64,000 nt of DNA from Sporomusa malonica (GCF_900176355.1 NZ_FWXI01000022.1:28508-92507); one strand, 5' to 3'. Shown: positions 17,855 to 27,757, counted from the stretch's first letter. A program made the numbers and translations. Notes: generated from the letters alone by a model not told the origin.

Positions 17855-18388
17855 TTATCTCTCAGCCTGCCCTAAAGCAAAGCCGGTTTCAAGCGCTTTC
17901 TTATTGAGTTCCTCAGTGCCTTTAGGCACTCTGGCCAACACAGCCTGCGTCAGACAATCAAGCCCTACAACACCGGCAAAACCGACTAGTGCTCCGAGAG
18001 CAACAATATTAGCAACCATAACATTGCCTAGCTCATTGCGAGCAATATGGGTGATCGGCAACGCCAGCGTTTGTGCGTCAACTGTTGGCATAGTTTTGAC
18101 TAGCGTAGTATCGACAATCAATCGCCCGCCCTGCCTCAAGAGACCAATATATTTATCGCAGGCCTCCTGACTCATGGCCAGCAGAATATCTGCCGAAGTT
18201 GCTTTAGGATAGTCGAGTTCTTCATCGCTAATAAGAACCTCAGATTTACTGGCTCCGCCGCGGGCTTCAGGACCATACGACTGAGTCTGAATGGTTTGCT
18301 TGCCATCAAGAATAGCTGCCTCTGCCAAAATAATGCCTGCAAGAATAAGACCTTGGCCACCAGTACCACTCAAGCTAATTTGCCACAT
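17855..18388 (-). CDS. korC: 2-oxoacid:ferredoxin oxidoreductase, gamma subunit
   Basis: A 177-aa gamma subunit of the POR/KOR family. It starts with the conserved SGTGGQGLILAGIILAEAA and contains QSYGPEARGGASKSEVLIS, the typical signature of the family. It completes the korD-A-B-C order of a four-subunit 2-oxoglutarate (or branched-chain 2-oxoacid) ferredoxin oxidoreductase. Its start overlaps the stop of the beta subunit gene. Confidence 0.93.
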   Translation of the reverse strand: MWQISLSGTGGQGLILAGIILAEAAILDGKQTIQTQSYGPEARGGASKSEVLISDEELDYPKATSADILLAMSQEACDKYIGLLRQGGRLIVDTTLVKTMPTVDAQTLALPITHIARNELGNVMVANIVALGALVGFAGVVGLDCLTQAVLARVPKGTEELNKKALETGFALGQAER

Positions 18389-19212
18389 TACTTATTCCCC
18401 CTTTTAGCTTGAACATGAGCAATAAGTTTGTCATATTCAGCAGTATATTCAGGGGCTTCAGAGTGATGAAGCTCACCGATAAGAAACTTGTCTTTGAGCT
18501 GCTCTGGCGTAAGCTTGGATACTGCTTTAACGGGAATAGCGCTTTCCTTTTGCCATTCCATCATTTTAGCTGCTGAACCCATCTTGTTCTTGCGCCCGTA
18601 GGAAACAGGACACTGAGTAATGGCGTCAATAACTGAGAAGCCTTTGTTCTCAATACCTTTCACGATAAGGTCTGTCAGCATATTAGCATGATAAGCAGTG
18701 GCGCGCGCAACATAGGTAGCACCTGCAGCAGTAGCTAATGCACCAATGTCAAACGAGCGCTCTATATGGCCAAACGGTGCAGTGCTGGATCTACTTGCCA
18801 ACGGGGTAAGCGGTGACGACTGACCGCCAGTCATACCATAGATGTTATTGTTAAAAATAATTGTAGTAATATCAATATTCCGTCTGGCAGCATGAATGAA
18901 ATGATTGCCGCCAATAGCCGTAGAGTCACCGTCACCAGTGATAACCAGTACGTTAAGTTCCGGGTTGGCCAGCTTAATACCGGTAGCAAAAGTCAACGCT
19001 CGCCCATGCGCCGTATGCACAGTGTTAAAGTTCATATAACCAGACGCCCGTGACGAACAGCCGATACCAGACACGATGACTGTCTTATCTTGTTCAAGAC
19101 CCAGTTTATCAATGGCACGGATAAGCGCTGCTAAGATAATACCATTACCACAGCCAGGACACCAAATATGAGGGAAGGCTGACGGGCGCAAATATTTTTC
19201 AATGTCTGCCAT
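18388..19212 (-). CDS. korB: 2-oxoacid:ferredoxin oxidoreductase, beta subunit (TPP-binding)
   Basis: A 274-aa thiamine-diphosphate-binding subunit. The HIWCPGCGNGI motif at the N terminus, ISGIGCSSRASGYMNFNT, and the TPP/Mg motif GDGDSTAIGGNH followed by FNNNIYGMTGGQ are all present. The 4Fe-4S ligands seen in larger beta subunits are only partly evident, with most clusters carried by KorD. The combination resembles the 2-oxoglutarate type; substrate preference cannot be read from sequence alone. Confidence 0.93.
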   Translation of the reverse strand: MADIEKYLRPSAFPHIWCPGCGNGIILAALIRAIDKLGLEQDKTVIVSGIGCSSRASGYMNFNTVHTAHGRALTFATGIKLANPELNVLVITGDGDSTAIGGNHFIHAARRNIDITTIIFNNNIYGMTGGQSSPLTPLASRSSTAPFGHIERSFDIGALATAAGATYVARATAYHANMLTDLIVKGIENKGFSVIDAITQCPVSYGRKNKMGSAAKMMEWQKESAIPVKAVSKLTPEQLKDKFLIGELHHSEAPEYTAEYDKLIAHVQAKRGNK

Positions 19213-20351
19213 TATTTAGCACCTCCAGCAGCTGTGACAATAGGCACAAGTATTTCTTCTGGTTTAAACAGCTCGCCATCGACTCTAGTTACAGATACAA
19301 CTTTATCTTGACCCACATACCGTTCAATCTCACCAGCTAACTGACCATAGTTCATTTCAGGTACAATTACCTTCTTAACCTGACCGGCTGCCCGCTGTAC
19401 TACATGGCCAGGAAACGGCCAAATTGTTATCAACTTTAGCAAACCAGCTTTGATTCCCTGTGCTCTGGCAGCTTTAACAGCGGTAATTGCTGCGCGAGCA
19501 GAACCACCATAAGCTACTACCAGTACTTCAGCATCCTCAAGATAATGTTCAGTATAAAGTGTCAGCTCATCCTGAGCATTGTCAATCTTGGTATGGAGCC
19601 GCTTAATGAGTTCTTCAGTAAGATTATTAGCCTGCGTAGGTTGACCCTGATAATTGTGCACCAAGCCGGTGACGTGATAATAATAGCCTGAACCAAATGC
19701 TGCCATGGCTGGGACGCCATCAGCCTCAGGTTTGTAGGCCTGATATTCGCTAGGTGGTACTGAGGGCTGCTTACGATTGATAATCTCAATATCATCCATC
19801 GCCGGTAATTCCACCCGCTCACGCATATGGCCAATGACCTCGTCCAACAGCAGAATAACAGGTGTACGGAATTTCTCAGAGAAATTTACAGCCTTAACGG
19901 TTACATCAAAGCATTCACGCACAGAGGCTGGCGACAGAGCGATAACGCCACGATCGCCGTGACTACCCCAGCGAGCCTGCATAACATCACCTTGGCCTGG
20001 TGAGGTAGGCTTGCCGGTACTTGGGCCTAACCGCTGTACATTGACAATAACTACCGGAATCTCAGCGATTGAAGCATAGCCAATTAGCTCCTGCTTTAGC
20101 GAAAATCCAGGACCACTCGTGGCAGTAAGGGCCTTGACACCAGTTAGAGCTGCACCACAGACTGCTCCCATACTGGCGATTTCATCTTCCATTTGGATAA
20201 ACTTACCGCCCAGCTCTGGGAGCTTTTCGGCAAGTATTTCAGCAACTTCGGTACTTGGGGTGATGGGATAGCCGGCGAAAAAACGGACTCCTGCCGCCAG
20301 CGCACCTTCAGCACATGCCTGATTCCCCTGCATTAAGCGCGCCTTGGTCAC
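19212..20351 (-). CDS. korA: 2-oxoacid:ferredoxin oxidoreductase, alpha subunit
   Basis: A 379-aa alpha subunit. It contains GNQACAEGALAAGVRFFAGYPITPSTE (read in two overlapping parts: GNQACAEGAL and FAGYPITPSTE), QMEDEIASMG and TSGPGFSLKQE, all characteristic of KorA/VorB/PorA alpha chains. It binds the 2-oxoacid and CoA. It overlaps KorD upstream by 4 bases and KorB downstream by 1, so the complex is translated as a unit. The enzyme supplies succinyl-CoA (or acyl-CoA) and reduced ferredoxin, or works in the reductive direction in anaerobes. Confidence 0.93.
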   Translation of the reverse strand: MTKARLMQGNQACAEGALAAGVRFFAGYPITPSTEVAEILAEKLPELGGKFIQMEDEIASMGAVCGAALTGVKALTATSGPGFSLKQELIGYASIAEIPVVIVNVQRLGPSTGKPTSPGQGDVMQARWGSHGDRGVIALSPASVRECFDVTVKAVNFSEKFRTPVILLLDEVIGHMRERVELPAMDDIEIINRKQPSVPPSEYQAYKPEADGVPAMAAFGSGYYYHVTGLVHNYQGQPTQANNLTEELIKRLHTKIDNAQDELTLYTEHYLEDAEVLVVAYGGSARAAITAVKAARAQGIKAGLLKLITIWPFPGHVVQRAAGQVKKVIVPEMNYGQLAGEIERYVGQDKVVSVTRVDGELFKPEEILVPIVTAAGGAK

Positions 20352-20572
20352 TTGGTATCCCTCCCATCATTCTCAGCTTTAGTTTGTTCTTCTTTCGTAA
20401 CTTTGACGGCATAATCCGGGCAGCGAAGTTCACACTGGCCACAGACAATGCATTTATCAGGATCTTTTACGTAAATTTTGCCCATATCATCTAAATCCAG
20501 AACAGATTTGGGGCAAAAATGCACGCAGATACCACAGCCTTTACACAGCTTTGGTTTAACAGACAGTGCCAT
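20348..20572 (-). CDS. korD: 2-oxoacid:ferredoxin oxidoreductase, ferredoxin-like delta subunit
   Basis: A 74-aa two-cluster ferredoxin-like subunit. Motifs CKGCGICVHFCP (9-20) and CIVCGQCELRCP (41-52) each supply ligands for a 4Fe-4S cluster. It is the first gene of korDABC and carries electrons from the catalytic subunits to soluble ferredoxin. Confidence 0.94.
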   Translation of the reverse strand: MALSVKPKLCKGCGICVHFCPKSVLDLDDMGKIYVKDPDKCIVCGQCELRCPDYAVKVTKEEQTKAENDGRDTK

Positions 20573-20636
20573 AACAACTTTTCACTCCTCTTTCAGGTCA
20601 TGTCTATTTGCAGCGGATTATAGTATATCTCGTATT

Positions 20637-20665
20637 ATTATAAGCGATAATACTCGGTTATTCAA
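20637..20665 (-). promoter_or_regulatory. kor operon promoter
   Basis: On the minus strand: TTGAAT (20665-20660), a 17-base spacer and a perfect TATAAT (20642-20637), followed about 65 bases later by the korD start with GAGGAG as ribosome-binding site. A strong sigma-A-type promoter. Confidence 0.8.
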
Positions 20666-20699
20666 TATTTCCGCGCAGTTACCCTGCTTTTTCTAACCG

Positions 20700-22682
20700 T
20701 TAGCCGCCAATTGACATCGACCGGTCAGCTTTCTTTCTGCGCAATTGAATAATTCCACCAAGCGCCAATATAACCAATCCAGCAACATCGGTCAGTGTAC
20801 CTGGATCAATCAGCATTAATCCACCGACGAAGAAGGCAATGCGTTCAGGCATTGACATGTTTGTTAATAAATAGCCAATCATAGCAGCGCCAATCGCTGT
20901 CATGCCGCAGATTGAGGTGATAAGAATTTGGACAAGCCCCATCGGCGTACTTCCAATCAATATTATTTGCGGACTAAGCACAAAGATATATGGAATAATA
21001 AAGGCCCCGATGGCCAGCTTAGTGGCTGTCACACCTGTTTTAAACGGGTCAGCCTTAGCAATCCCCGCACCGGCATAGGCAGCTAAAGCAACCGGCGGAG
21101 TAATATCAGCCACAATACCGAAGTAAAACACAAACATATGAGCCGCTAAGATCGGCACCCCAAGGAGTACCAGTGCCGGGGCCGCAATCGTCGAAGTAAT
21201 GACATAGTTGGCAGTAGTGGGAGCGCCCATACCTAAGATAAGAGATGCAACCATTGTAAACATTAATGTTAAGAGCAGGTTGCCGCCAGCCAAGTCTACC
21301 AGACCATTGGCCATTTTTAGCCCAACCCCGGTTAAAGTAACAACACCGACAATGATACCCGCCGTCGCGCAAGCAACAGCCACGCCAAGTGCGCTTCTCG
21401 CTCCAGCCTCCAAAGCGTTGATGATATCACCGAAACCCATGCGTGTATCTTTTTTAATCATGCCAGCTAATACTGATAGCGCTAGACCTACAAGTGCTGC
21501 CAGGACAGGTGTAAAACCTTCGGTAAGCACATAAATAATAGCAATAAGCGGCACAAATAAGTGTCCACGTTCTTTCATTACCGACCAAACTGTTGGTAAC
21601 TCAGAGCGGTTAGCGCCTTTTAAGCCAAGACGTTTTGCCTCAAGATGCACTGAAATTAGAACACCCGTAAAATAAAGCAACGCCGGAATAACGGCGGCTT
21701 TGGCAATTTCAATGTAGGGCAGGCCAATAAACTCAGCCATAAGAAAGGCGGCAGCCCCCATGATCGGCGGCATAATCTGACCGCCAGTCGAAGCAGCAGC
21801 CTCAACAGCTGCTGCAAATTCGGGCTTGTAGCCTAGTTTTTTCATCATTGGGATGGTAAAGCTGCCAGAACCTACAGTGTTGGCGACCGAACTGCCTGAG
21901 ATAGTGCCCTCTAAGGCACTGGTAATTACAGCGACCTTGGCGGGACCGCCTGATGCCCAACCGGCAATAGCATTAGCAATATCAATAAATAATTTAGCAA
22001 TACCAGTGCGCTCCAAAAATGCGCCGAATAAGAGGAATAAAAAGATAAATGTTGATGAAACTCCAAGTGGAATACCTAAAATGCCTTCTGTAGTGTAATA
22101 CATGTGGGTAACTATCCGTTCAAGTGAATACCCCCGATGGGATAAAAATCCGGGGAAATAGTCGCCTAAATAGGCGTATACCAGAAAAGATGCGGCAATT
22201 ACTACAATCGGTGTACCAACAACACGGCGAGCTGCTTCTAAGGTAAACAGCACCCCCAATATACCAAAAAGCAAATCAGCCTGAGTATAGTTACCGGCTG
22301 CAGTCATTAGCCGCTCATATTCAATCGTCAAATAGAGACCGGTAAAAGTGGCTAAGGCAGCAGTTATATAGTCAATCGCGCCAATACGGTTTGACGAGTT
22401 TTTATTTGCGGGGTACAGCAGGAACACCAGTGCAAACGCAAAAGCCAAATGCACCGAACGCTGGATTTGGGCGGCAAACATACCAAAAATACCTGTATAC
22501 AAATGATAACAGGAAAAAACTACAGCAATAAGATATACTAGCTTATGCTGAAATCCTTCCAGCTTGCGGAAAGTCGATTCTTTGTCGACTTTTTTCATTA
22601 ATTCTTCTAGTTCAATCTGCGATATTTCGGGCTCAAACTCAGGACTGCCCCCGTTTTTTTGAGGGTCATGCGGTTTACTCAA
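20700..22682 (-). CDS. TRAP transporter, fused small and large permease subunits (TAXI type)
   Basis: A 660-aa membrane protein with an N-terminal four-helix DctQ-like part fused to the large DctM-like permease, the usual architecture of TAXI-family TRAP systems. Motifs include LLFGAFLERTGIAKLF, SSVANTVGSGSFTIPMM and MGAPTTANYVI. It imports a substrate, typically an organic acid or amino acid, using an ion gradient. The start is TTG, overlapping the TGA of the DUF1850 gene; AGGTG lies 6-7 bases upstream. Substrate unknown. Confidence 0.93.
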   Translation of the reverse strand: MSKPHDPQKNGGSPEFEPEISQIELEELMKKVDKESTFRKLEGFQHKLVYLIAVVFSCYHLYTGIFGMFAAQIQRSVHLAFAFALVFLLYPANKNSSNRIGAIDYITAALATFTGLYLTIEYERLMTAAGNYTQADLLFGILGVLFTLEAARRVVGTPIVVIAASFLVYAYLGDYFPGFLSHRGYSLERIVTHMYYTTEGILGIPLGVSSTFIFLFLLFGAFLERTGIAKLFIDIANAIAGWASGGPAKVAVITSALEGTISGSSVANTVGSGSFTIPMMKKLGYKPEFAAAVEAAASTGGQIMPPIMGAAAFLMAEFIGLPYIEIAKAAVIPALLYFTGVLISVHLEAKRLGLKGANRSELPTVWSVMKERGHLFVPLIAIIYVLTEGFTPVLAALVGLALSVLAGMIKKDTRMGFGDIINALEAGARSALGVAVACATAGIIVGVVTLTGVGLKMANGLVDLAGGNLLLTLMFTMVASLILGMGAPTTANYVITSTIAAPALVLLGVPILAAHMFVFYFGIVADITPPVALAAYAGAGIAKADPFKTGVTATKLAIGAFIIPYIFVLSPQIILIGSTPMGLVQILITSICGMTAIGAAMIGYLLTNMSMPERIAFFVGGLMLIDPGTLTDVAGLVILALGGIIQLRRKKADRSMSIGG

Positions 22683-23182
22683 TTAAGACACCTGCCCTTC
22701 CACAATTCATAATAGGATATTTTAGTAATTTCAAATTGCAGTCCCTTCCCTGGCGCAGCCAACTCTGCGAGATAGATCTCCTGATCATTAATTATTAGCG
22801 AATGCTCAGCAACAGTGCCGACAAACACAGTAAACTTATCTAACCTTCGGTTGATGTTCGTTAATTCAAGCTGCCCTTGAGCATTAAATTTCAGCTCCAT
22901 GCCATCAATGGAAGTCTCAGGCATACCGGCACCAAAGGAATCATATACCGATTTAACCACAACAAAATGCTGATCTTCCACCCTGATATAATCAGATACC
23001 GGACGTTTGTTAACAGAGTGGATAAATTTGAGAATAAATTCCTGATTAGGTTTTATCCAAGCATATAACACCGGATCGCCGGTCTTGGCAAGCGATAGGC
23101 TAAGAACGGTATGAAAGGGGACGGCGGCAAGAAACAGCAGAATTGCTGCAACGCCGCCGGCCACAATTAAACTTTTACGCAT
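22679..23182 (-). CDS. DUF1850 protein associated with TAXI TRAP transporter
   Basis: A 167-aa protein with one N-terminal membrane helix or signal anchor (about 6-29) and an exported domain. It contains FIHSVNKRPVSDYIRV and SFGAGMPE, both found in DUF1850 proteins that accompany TAXI-type TRAP genes. Its role is not known; it lies between the binding protein and the permease and shares 4 bases with the latter, so an accessory role in uptake is likely. Confidence 0.82.
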   Translation of the reverse strand: MRKSLIVAGGVAAILLFLAAVPFHTVLSLSLAKTGDPVLYAWIKPNQEFILKFIHSVNKRPVSDYIRVEDQHFVVVKSVYDSFGAGMPETSIDGMELKFNAQGQLELTNINRRLDKFTVFVGTVAEHSLIINDQEIYLAELAAPGKGLQFEITKISYYELWKGRCLN

Positions 23183-23194
23183 ATCAGTTTTCTC

Positions 23195-24163
23195 TTATTT
23201 TAGTACGCCCTTTTCTTTGAAATATTTGGCTGCTCCTGGATGGAAAGGCACCGACATACCTTTGACAGCCGATTCTAAGCTAAGCTCTTTGCCTTTCGCA
23301 TGGGCTCTGGCTAAATCAGCCTGATTTTCGAACAACGCTTTGGTAATATTATAGACCACATCATCTTTGACTTGTGGGCTTACAATAAGAGTAGCACTTA
23401 CAGCTACTGTTTTTACGGCTTCAGTCTGACCTTTGTAGGTATTAGCCGGAATAGTAACAGGAGCTAAAAATGGGTACTTTTGGGTAAGTTGAGCTATCTT
23501 ATCATCAGCCAACGATAAAATTTTAATATTATGCTGAGCGGAAATATCCTGAATGGCCGAGTTGGGAATACCGGCTGTTACCAAGAAAGCATCCACATGT
23601 TTATCTTTAAACTGGTCAGCACTTTCTGCGAAAGAAAGATACTGTGGAGTAAGTGCTTTGTAGTCCATGCCGAAAACATCAATAAGCTGGCGGAAGTTGG
23701 CCTCCGTGCCGCTGCCAGGTGCACCAACACCTACTTTTTTGCCTTTCAAATCAGCAATGCTGTTAATACCGCTGTCAGCACGCACCACCAGTTGGATAAT
23801 CTCAGGATATAGTACTGCAATACCAGTTAGATTAGGTAGTTTCTCCTTAAAAGACTCTTTACCGTTATATGCATAGTCCAGCATATCACTTTGAACAATG
23901 GCCAATTCTGCTTCCTTTTTATTGACAAGGCGCAGGTTTTCAACCGAGGCCCCTGTCGCTTGGGCGGTAACGTTGACATTCTGAGCCTTGCTGTTAAAGA
24001 TTTGCGCCATTGCGCCGCCAAACGGGTAATACGTTCCTGCTGTACCGCCGGTAGCCAGAATCATTTGAGTTGGCTTCTGTGATGTTGTTTGGCTACCGCC
24101 ACAACCGGCCAGGATGCCAGCCACCATCATACATACCACCAAAATAGCAAAAAACTTTTTCAT
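23195..24163 (-). CDS. TAXI-family TRAP substrate-binding lipoprotein
   Basis: A 322-aa extracytoplasmic binding protein. The N terminus is a lipoprotein signal with lipobox LAGC (Cys21), and the mature protein opens with ILATGGTAGTYYPFGG, the TAXI-family signature. Other family segments are IVQSDMLDYAYNG and VGVGAPGSGTEANFRQL. GGGGGG precedes ATG. It captures the substrate for the permease two genes downstream. Glutamate and related acids are known TAXI ligands, but the ligand here cannot be told. Confidence 0.93.
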   Translation of the reverse strand: MKKFFAILVVCMMVAGILAGCGGSQTTSQKPTQMILATGGTAGTYYPFGGAMAQIFNSKAQNVNVTAQATGASVENLRLVNKKEAELAIVQSDMLDYAYNGKESFKEKLPNLTGIAVLYPEIIQLVVRADSGINSIADLKGKKVGVGAPGSGTEANFRQLIDVFGMDYKALTPQYLSFAESADQFKDKHVDAFLVTAGIPNSAIQDISAQHNIKILSLADDKIAQLTQKYPFLAPVTIPANTYKGQTEAVKTVAVSATLIVSPQVKDDVVYNITKALFENQADLARAHAKGKELSLESAVKGMSVPFHPGAAKYFKEKGVLK

Positions 24164-24302
24164 AATGTCCCCCCTAAAAATTATGGTGTCAGCAGATTAA
24201 TCGTCAATCCTCCTTTTAGACCTGCCAATTCCATATATTTGATTAATTAAATATAATTGGATATGTTCATAATGTTTTCCTGCTTTAAACATTACAAAGT
24301 AA

Positions 24303-24335
24303 CAAAAAAAATCACCTAGGCCTAATTGCCTAGGT
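24303..24335 (-). terminator. Intrinsic terminator after the GT39 gene
   Basis: ACCTAGGC and GCCTAGGT form an 8-bp stem; on the minus strand it is followed by GATTTTTTTT. It ends the minus-strand glycosyltransferase transcript. Confidence 0.85.
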
Positions 24336-24346
24336 ACAAAAATTTT

Positions 24347-25885
24347 CTATTCTTTGATCAAAATGATTCTATCTGCAGCTTCAGCCACAATTTTTACCCT
24401 TTCCCGCTCTGATTCTGTTAGTTCCTTGTAGTCAGCCTGCTGAATAACAAAATAGGCCTTACCTTGTGCACTATTAACCGCAGTTGCTAATTCCTTTGCC
24501 TTGATTTCACTTCCATAAACATTAGTATAATAGGCAAATCCAGGACGAAGAAACTTCATTACATAGACTGGCGATTTTCCATCATATTTATTAGTAAATT
24601 CTTGAGCAATATATTTCGACGTAAAGTATGGCGCAGCTCCAGCAAACAGCAGACTGACAAGTACCATGGAAAACAGCATCATTCCAATTACCTGAGCCCA
24701 AAATGCCTTCCCAATCTGTCGTTTCCATATAAATACTAATGAGCATAATGTCATTACGATAAATAACACAGCAGAAATCATAATTCCAGTAGATAAGATA
24801 GGCAACAGCTTCAACCCAGTAAACATACCAGCAATAATGAGTGCTGACAAGATAGCAAGTACAATCGGCCACATAATACTGCGCTCTCTGAACTCCCAAA
24901 CCCGGTCAATATACCAGCCTGCAATAAGTGCCAGCGGCGGATACATTGGCAAAATATACGATACTAATTTAGTCTGGGATATCGTAAAAAAGATAAAAAT
25001 GAAGGCTGCCCAGATGTTCAAAAATAGTAGCTTCTTATTATTCCCTTGACTTCTTTGTGTTAATGAAACCCACACCGATTGAAAGAGAATTGACGTCCAT
25101 GGAAAAAATCCAAGTAGTAATACTGGAATAAAGTAATACCACACTACTAATTCCGGATGCTCAGGCGAAGTAAAACGGGTTACATTGTGAAACCCAAGAA
25201 AAGTATCAATAAAGGCATTACCATGTACGCTATACATGAACAAATACCATGGCAAAGCAGTGACAGCAAATAATATAATCCCTGTTGGCATCTTCATTTC
25301 TTTGAGTATTTTGAACCGACTTGTAGCAGCCAAATACAGGAATATTATGGCACCTGGAAAGAGAAAACCGACCGGCCCCTTAGCTACAGTAGCCAAGCCT
25401 GTAAAGATATACATCAGATAATAGCGCTTTGTAATAAACCCCAGTAAAGCAAGTGTCAGGCAGAAATTAAGTGTAATATCGGTAACTGCTGCTTTACCAA
25501 GGTAAAAATATTCGATACTTGTTGACAAAACAAGTGCTCCTGCCATGGCTGCACGTTTATTAAAGATTTCACAGCCAAACCAGTACAATGCTAACACTCC
25601 AGCTACACCTAAAAAAGCTGAGGGAAAACGCGCTGAAAATTCCCCCATTCCAAAAACCTTGAAAGCACCAGCGACTAACCAATAATACAGAGGTGGCTTA
25701 TCATACCAGTATTCTCCATAGATACGCGGAGATAAGAATTCGTTAAAATTTATCATCTCTTTAGGAGTTTCAGCATAAACCGGTTCGTCAGGATCTAATA
25801 ACGGAATATTTCCCAAATAAAAAAACATGATCACTGCAGCAATACATGCGACAATAAAAAAACTTTTATCCAACCGTCTAAGCAT
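24347..25885 (-). CDS. ArnT-like membrane glycosyltransferase (GT39/GT83 family)
   Basis: A 512-aa polytopic protein related to dolichyl-phosphate-mannose mannosyltransferases and ArnT. The first periplasmic loop has the catalytic acidic motif LLDPDEPVYAETPKEM (30-45) and then YWYDKPPLYYW, typical of lipid-linked sugar transferases acting outside the inner membrane. At least ten hydrophobic stretches follow. The acceptor (lipid A, protein or envelope glycan) cannot be determined. GGAGG precedes ATG. It is the last gene of a minus-strand set with the epimerase and the deacetylase. Confidence 0.88.
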   Translation of the reverse strand: MLRRLDKSFFIVACIAAVIMFFYLGNIPLLDPDEPVYAETPKEMINFNEFLSPRIYGEYWYDKPPLYYWLVAGAFKVFGMGEFSARFPSAFLGVAGVLALYWFGCEIFNKRAAMAGALVLSTSIEYFYLGKAAVTDITLNFCLTLALLGFITKRYYLMYIFTGLATVAKGPVGFLFPGAIIFLYLAATSRFKILKEMKMPTGIILFAVTALPWYLFMYSVHGNAFIDTFLGFHNVTRFTSPEHPELVVWYYFIPVLLLGFFPWTSILFQSVWVSLTQRSQGNNKKLLFLNIWAAFIFIFFTISQTKLVSYILPMYPPLALIAGWYIDRVWEFRERSIMWPIVLAILSALIIAGMFTGLKLLPILSTGIMISAVLFIVMTLCSLVFIWKRQIGKAFWAQVIGMMLFSMVLVSLLFAGAAPYFTSKYIAQEFTNKYDGKSPVYVMKFLRPGFAYYTNVYGSEIKAKELATAVNSAQGKAYFVIQQADYKELTESERERVKIVAEAADRIILIKE

Positions 25886-25898
25886 GCTTATCCTCCAT

Positions 25899-26828
25899 CT
25901 AAGGCATTTTTTTTAAAGAGTGATACGTTCGGCCCAGCCCTTCTGCTAACAGCATCTGCGGCCTCCAATACAAACCTTCGACAGCAGCCTGATTTGATAG
26001 CATGGAGTGATATATATCCCCGTCTCTGGCTGGAGCATGGATTTTATCAACCTGTTTACCAGCTGCCGCTGCCAATAGTTCAACCAAATCATTAACACTA
26101 GTTTGTGTTTGCGTACTGATGTTATATACCCTGTTTGCTGCCATCTGCGGTGCCGTAAGCGCTTGACAATTGGCCTCAGCCACATCGCCGACATAAATAA
26201 AATCTCTAGTTTGACCGCCATCGCCAAAAATGTGAACAGGCTGATCCAGACATATTTTACGGGTAAAAATGCTGACTACCCCGCCCTCACCGCCATCGCC
26301 CTGTCGCTCGCCATAAACATTAGCGTAACGGAAAGCGATATAGTTTACCCCATGTATCTGGTTATACAGAGCCAGGTACTTCTCGCTAGTAAGCTTGGTC
26401 AGACCATAAAAAGACGTCGGATTTAGAGTACACTCTTCAGTGACCGGCAGGCTGTCTACATCCCCGTACACCGCAGCACTTGAAGCAAAAACCACCCGTT
26501 TGACACTTGTATGGCGGCATGCTTCTAACACATTCACAAGGCCAAGCAAGTTCACCTTGCAATCAATATCCGGATGGTCAATAGAATATGGTACTGCAGT
26601 CTGGGCAGCCAAATGAACCACATAGTCAAACTTCTCCTGAGCAAATATGTTTGACAACTTACTATCTACTATATCCAGCTCAATAAACCTGGCCCTGGCA
26701 TCAACATTGTCCCGTAAGCCAGTACTTAAGTTGTCTAGTACAACAACATCCCAGCCTTTGTCCAGCATTTTCTCAACAGTGTGTGAGCCGATAAAACCAG
26801 CACCGCCAGTTACTAATGCTTTCATCAT
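25899..26828 (-). CDS. NAD-dependent sugar epimerase (UDP-glucose 4-epimerase-like)
   Basis: A ~309-aa extended short-chain dehydrogenase. The N-terminal Rossmann motif GGAGFIGSH, the SSAAVYG serine site and the YGLTK catalytic tyrosine-lysine pair are present, as in GalE-like enzymes. GEGGVVSIF and FGDGGQTRDFIYVGDVA are further hallmarks. Two consecutive ATGs are possible starts, the first with AAGG 9 bases upstream. It probably makes a nucleotide-sugar for the neighbouring glycosyltransferase; the exact sugar is not predictable. Confidence 0.88.
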   Translation of the reverse strand: MMKALVTGGAGFIGSHTVEKMLDKGWDVVVLDNLSTGLRDNVDARARFIELDIVDSKLSNIFAQEKFDYVVHLAAQTAVPYSIDHPDIDCKVNLLGLVNVLEACRHTSVKRVVFASSAAVYGDVDSLPVTEECTLNPTSFYGLTKLTSEKYLALYNQIHGVNYIAFRYANVYGERQGDGGEGGVVSIFTRKICLDQPVHIFGDGGQTRDFIYVGDVAEANCQALTAPQMAANRVYNISTQTQTSVNDLVELLAAAAGKQVDKIHAPARDGDIYHSMLSNQAAVEGLYWRPQMLLAEGLGRTYHSLKKMP

Positions 26829-26839
26829 CAATCATTCCT

Positions 26840-27694
26840 TTATCTGTTATTCACACCGGCAAACGACACAAGCTCAATCTTTCTTTGCTTTAAGCAGTCT
26901 GCAACCCGTGGGCTAGTAACAGCCGCCAGCTCCTTTTGCCAATGATAGTCCCAAGGAAAAACCGGAGTTAATATTGTATCATCCTGTCCTGGATGAACCA
27001 TAATTTCAGTTGTGCCATTAGGCAGGCTGTTAATAATGTTTAGTAAAAACAGTTCTTCCATACTCCCGCCTGCCAGCATACCATAGAAATGATCAGTCAC
27101 AGCCAGTCTGGCACGCCGAGCTTTCAAGCGGGCCAGACTAGCTAAAATACTAAGACCAGAGCGGCCAATGACGCGGCCGGTAGATGGTATAAATCCGCCA
27201 AAGAAAAGTAATGGTTCAGCAGGGATTCGTATGGCCGGAATATTAAACTCCCTGGCAATATCAACTACAACATCAATAATCCCTGGTACGATATGCATAT
27301 GCTGATGGCTGTCTAGATGAGTAACCTGAATTCCAGCCGCCAACACCTTTTGGACCTGAGCTGCAAGTTCTCTGCGCACATCGTCAAGCCGGACACTAGC
27401 AGAACAAAACTTTCTTAAAAATACCGGATATTTAGAACAGAACATCCCTTCTTGATCAACCAGTGAAGATATTTGCTCAGGTTCAGCTGTCGGGTATCCG
27501 CCTACCAAGGTAAGATGGACGCCAATCCCAAGCTTCCGGTAATCGGCTGCTAAGGCAGTCGCGTGGTCAAAAGCAGGTGCGCCAGCCATAATCGTAGTAC
27601 TTGTAATACATCCGTTAGTGTAACCTTCAATAATTCCTAGATTAATTTTTTCATGTAAGCCAAAATCATCTGCATTAATAATTAGTTGTTTCAT
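26840..27694 (-). CDS. ChbG/HpnK (YdjC-like) family carbohydrate deacetylase
   Basis: A ~284-aa protein of the YdjC family. Metal-binding motifs are INADDFGLHEKINLG at the N terminus and HLDSHQHMH near 124-132. The family includes chitooligosaccharide deacetylase ChbG and the hopanoid protein HpnK. The frame opens 42 bases earlier, but ATG at 27694 has GAGG 6-7 bases upstream and gives the expected MKQLIINADDFG start. With the GT39 protein and epimerase it suggests envelope sugar or lipid modification. HpnK-like context cannot be confirmed, as no hopanoid genes are visible. Confidence 0.88.
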   Translation of the reverse strand: MKQLIINADDFGLHEKINLGIIEGYTNGCITSTTIMAGAPAFDHATALAADYRKLGIGVHLTLVGGYPTAEPEQISSLVDQEGMFCSKYPVFLRKFCSASVRLDDVRRELAAQVQKVLAAGIQVTHLDSHQHMHIVPGIIDVVVDIAREFNIPAIRIPAEPLLFFGGFIPSTGRVIGRSGLSILASLARLKARRARLAVTDHFYGMLAGGSMEELFLLNIINSLPNGTTEIMVHPGQDDTILTPVFPWDYHWQKELAAVTSPRVADCLKQRKIELVSFAGVNNR

Positions 27695-27757
27695 ATCTAC
27701 CTCGAAGGCAATTTTTACATATAGAGCGCAACCCATTGGTCGGGCAAAAAATCCCTG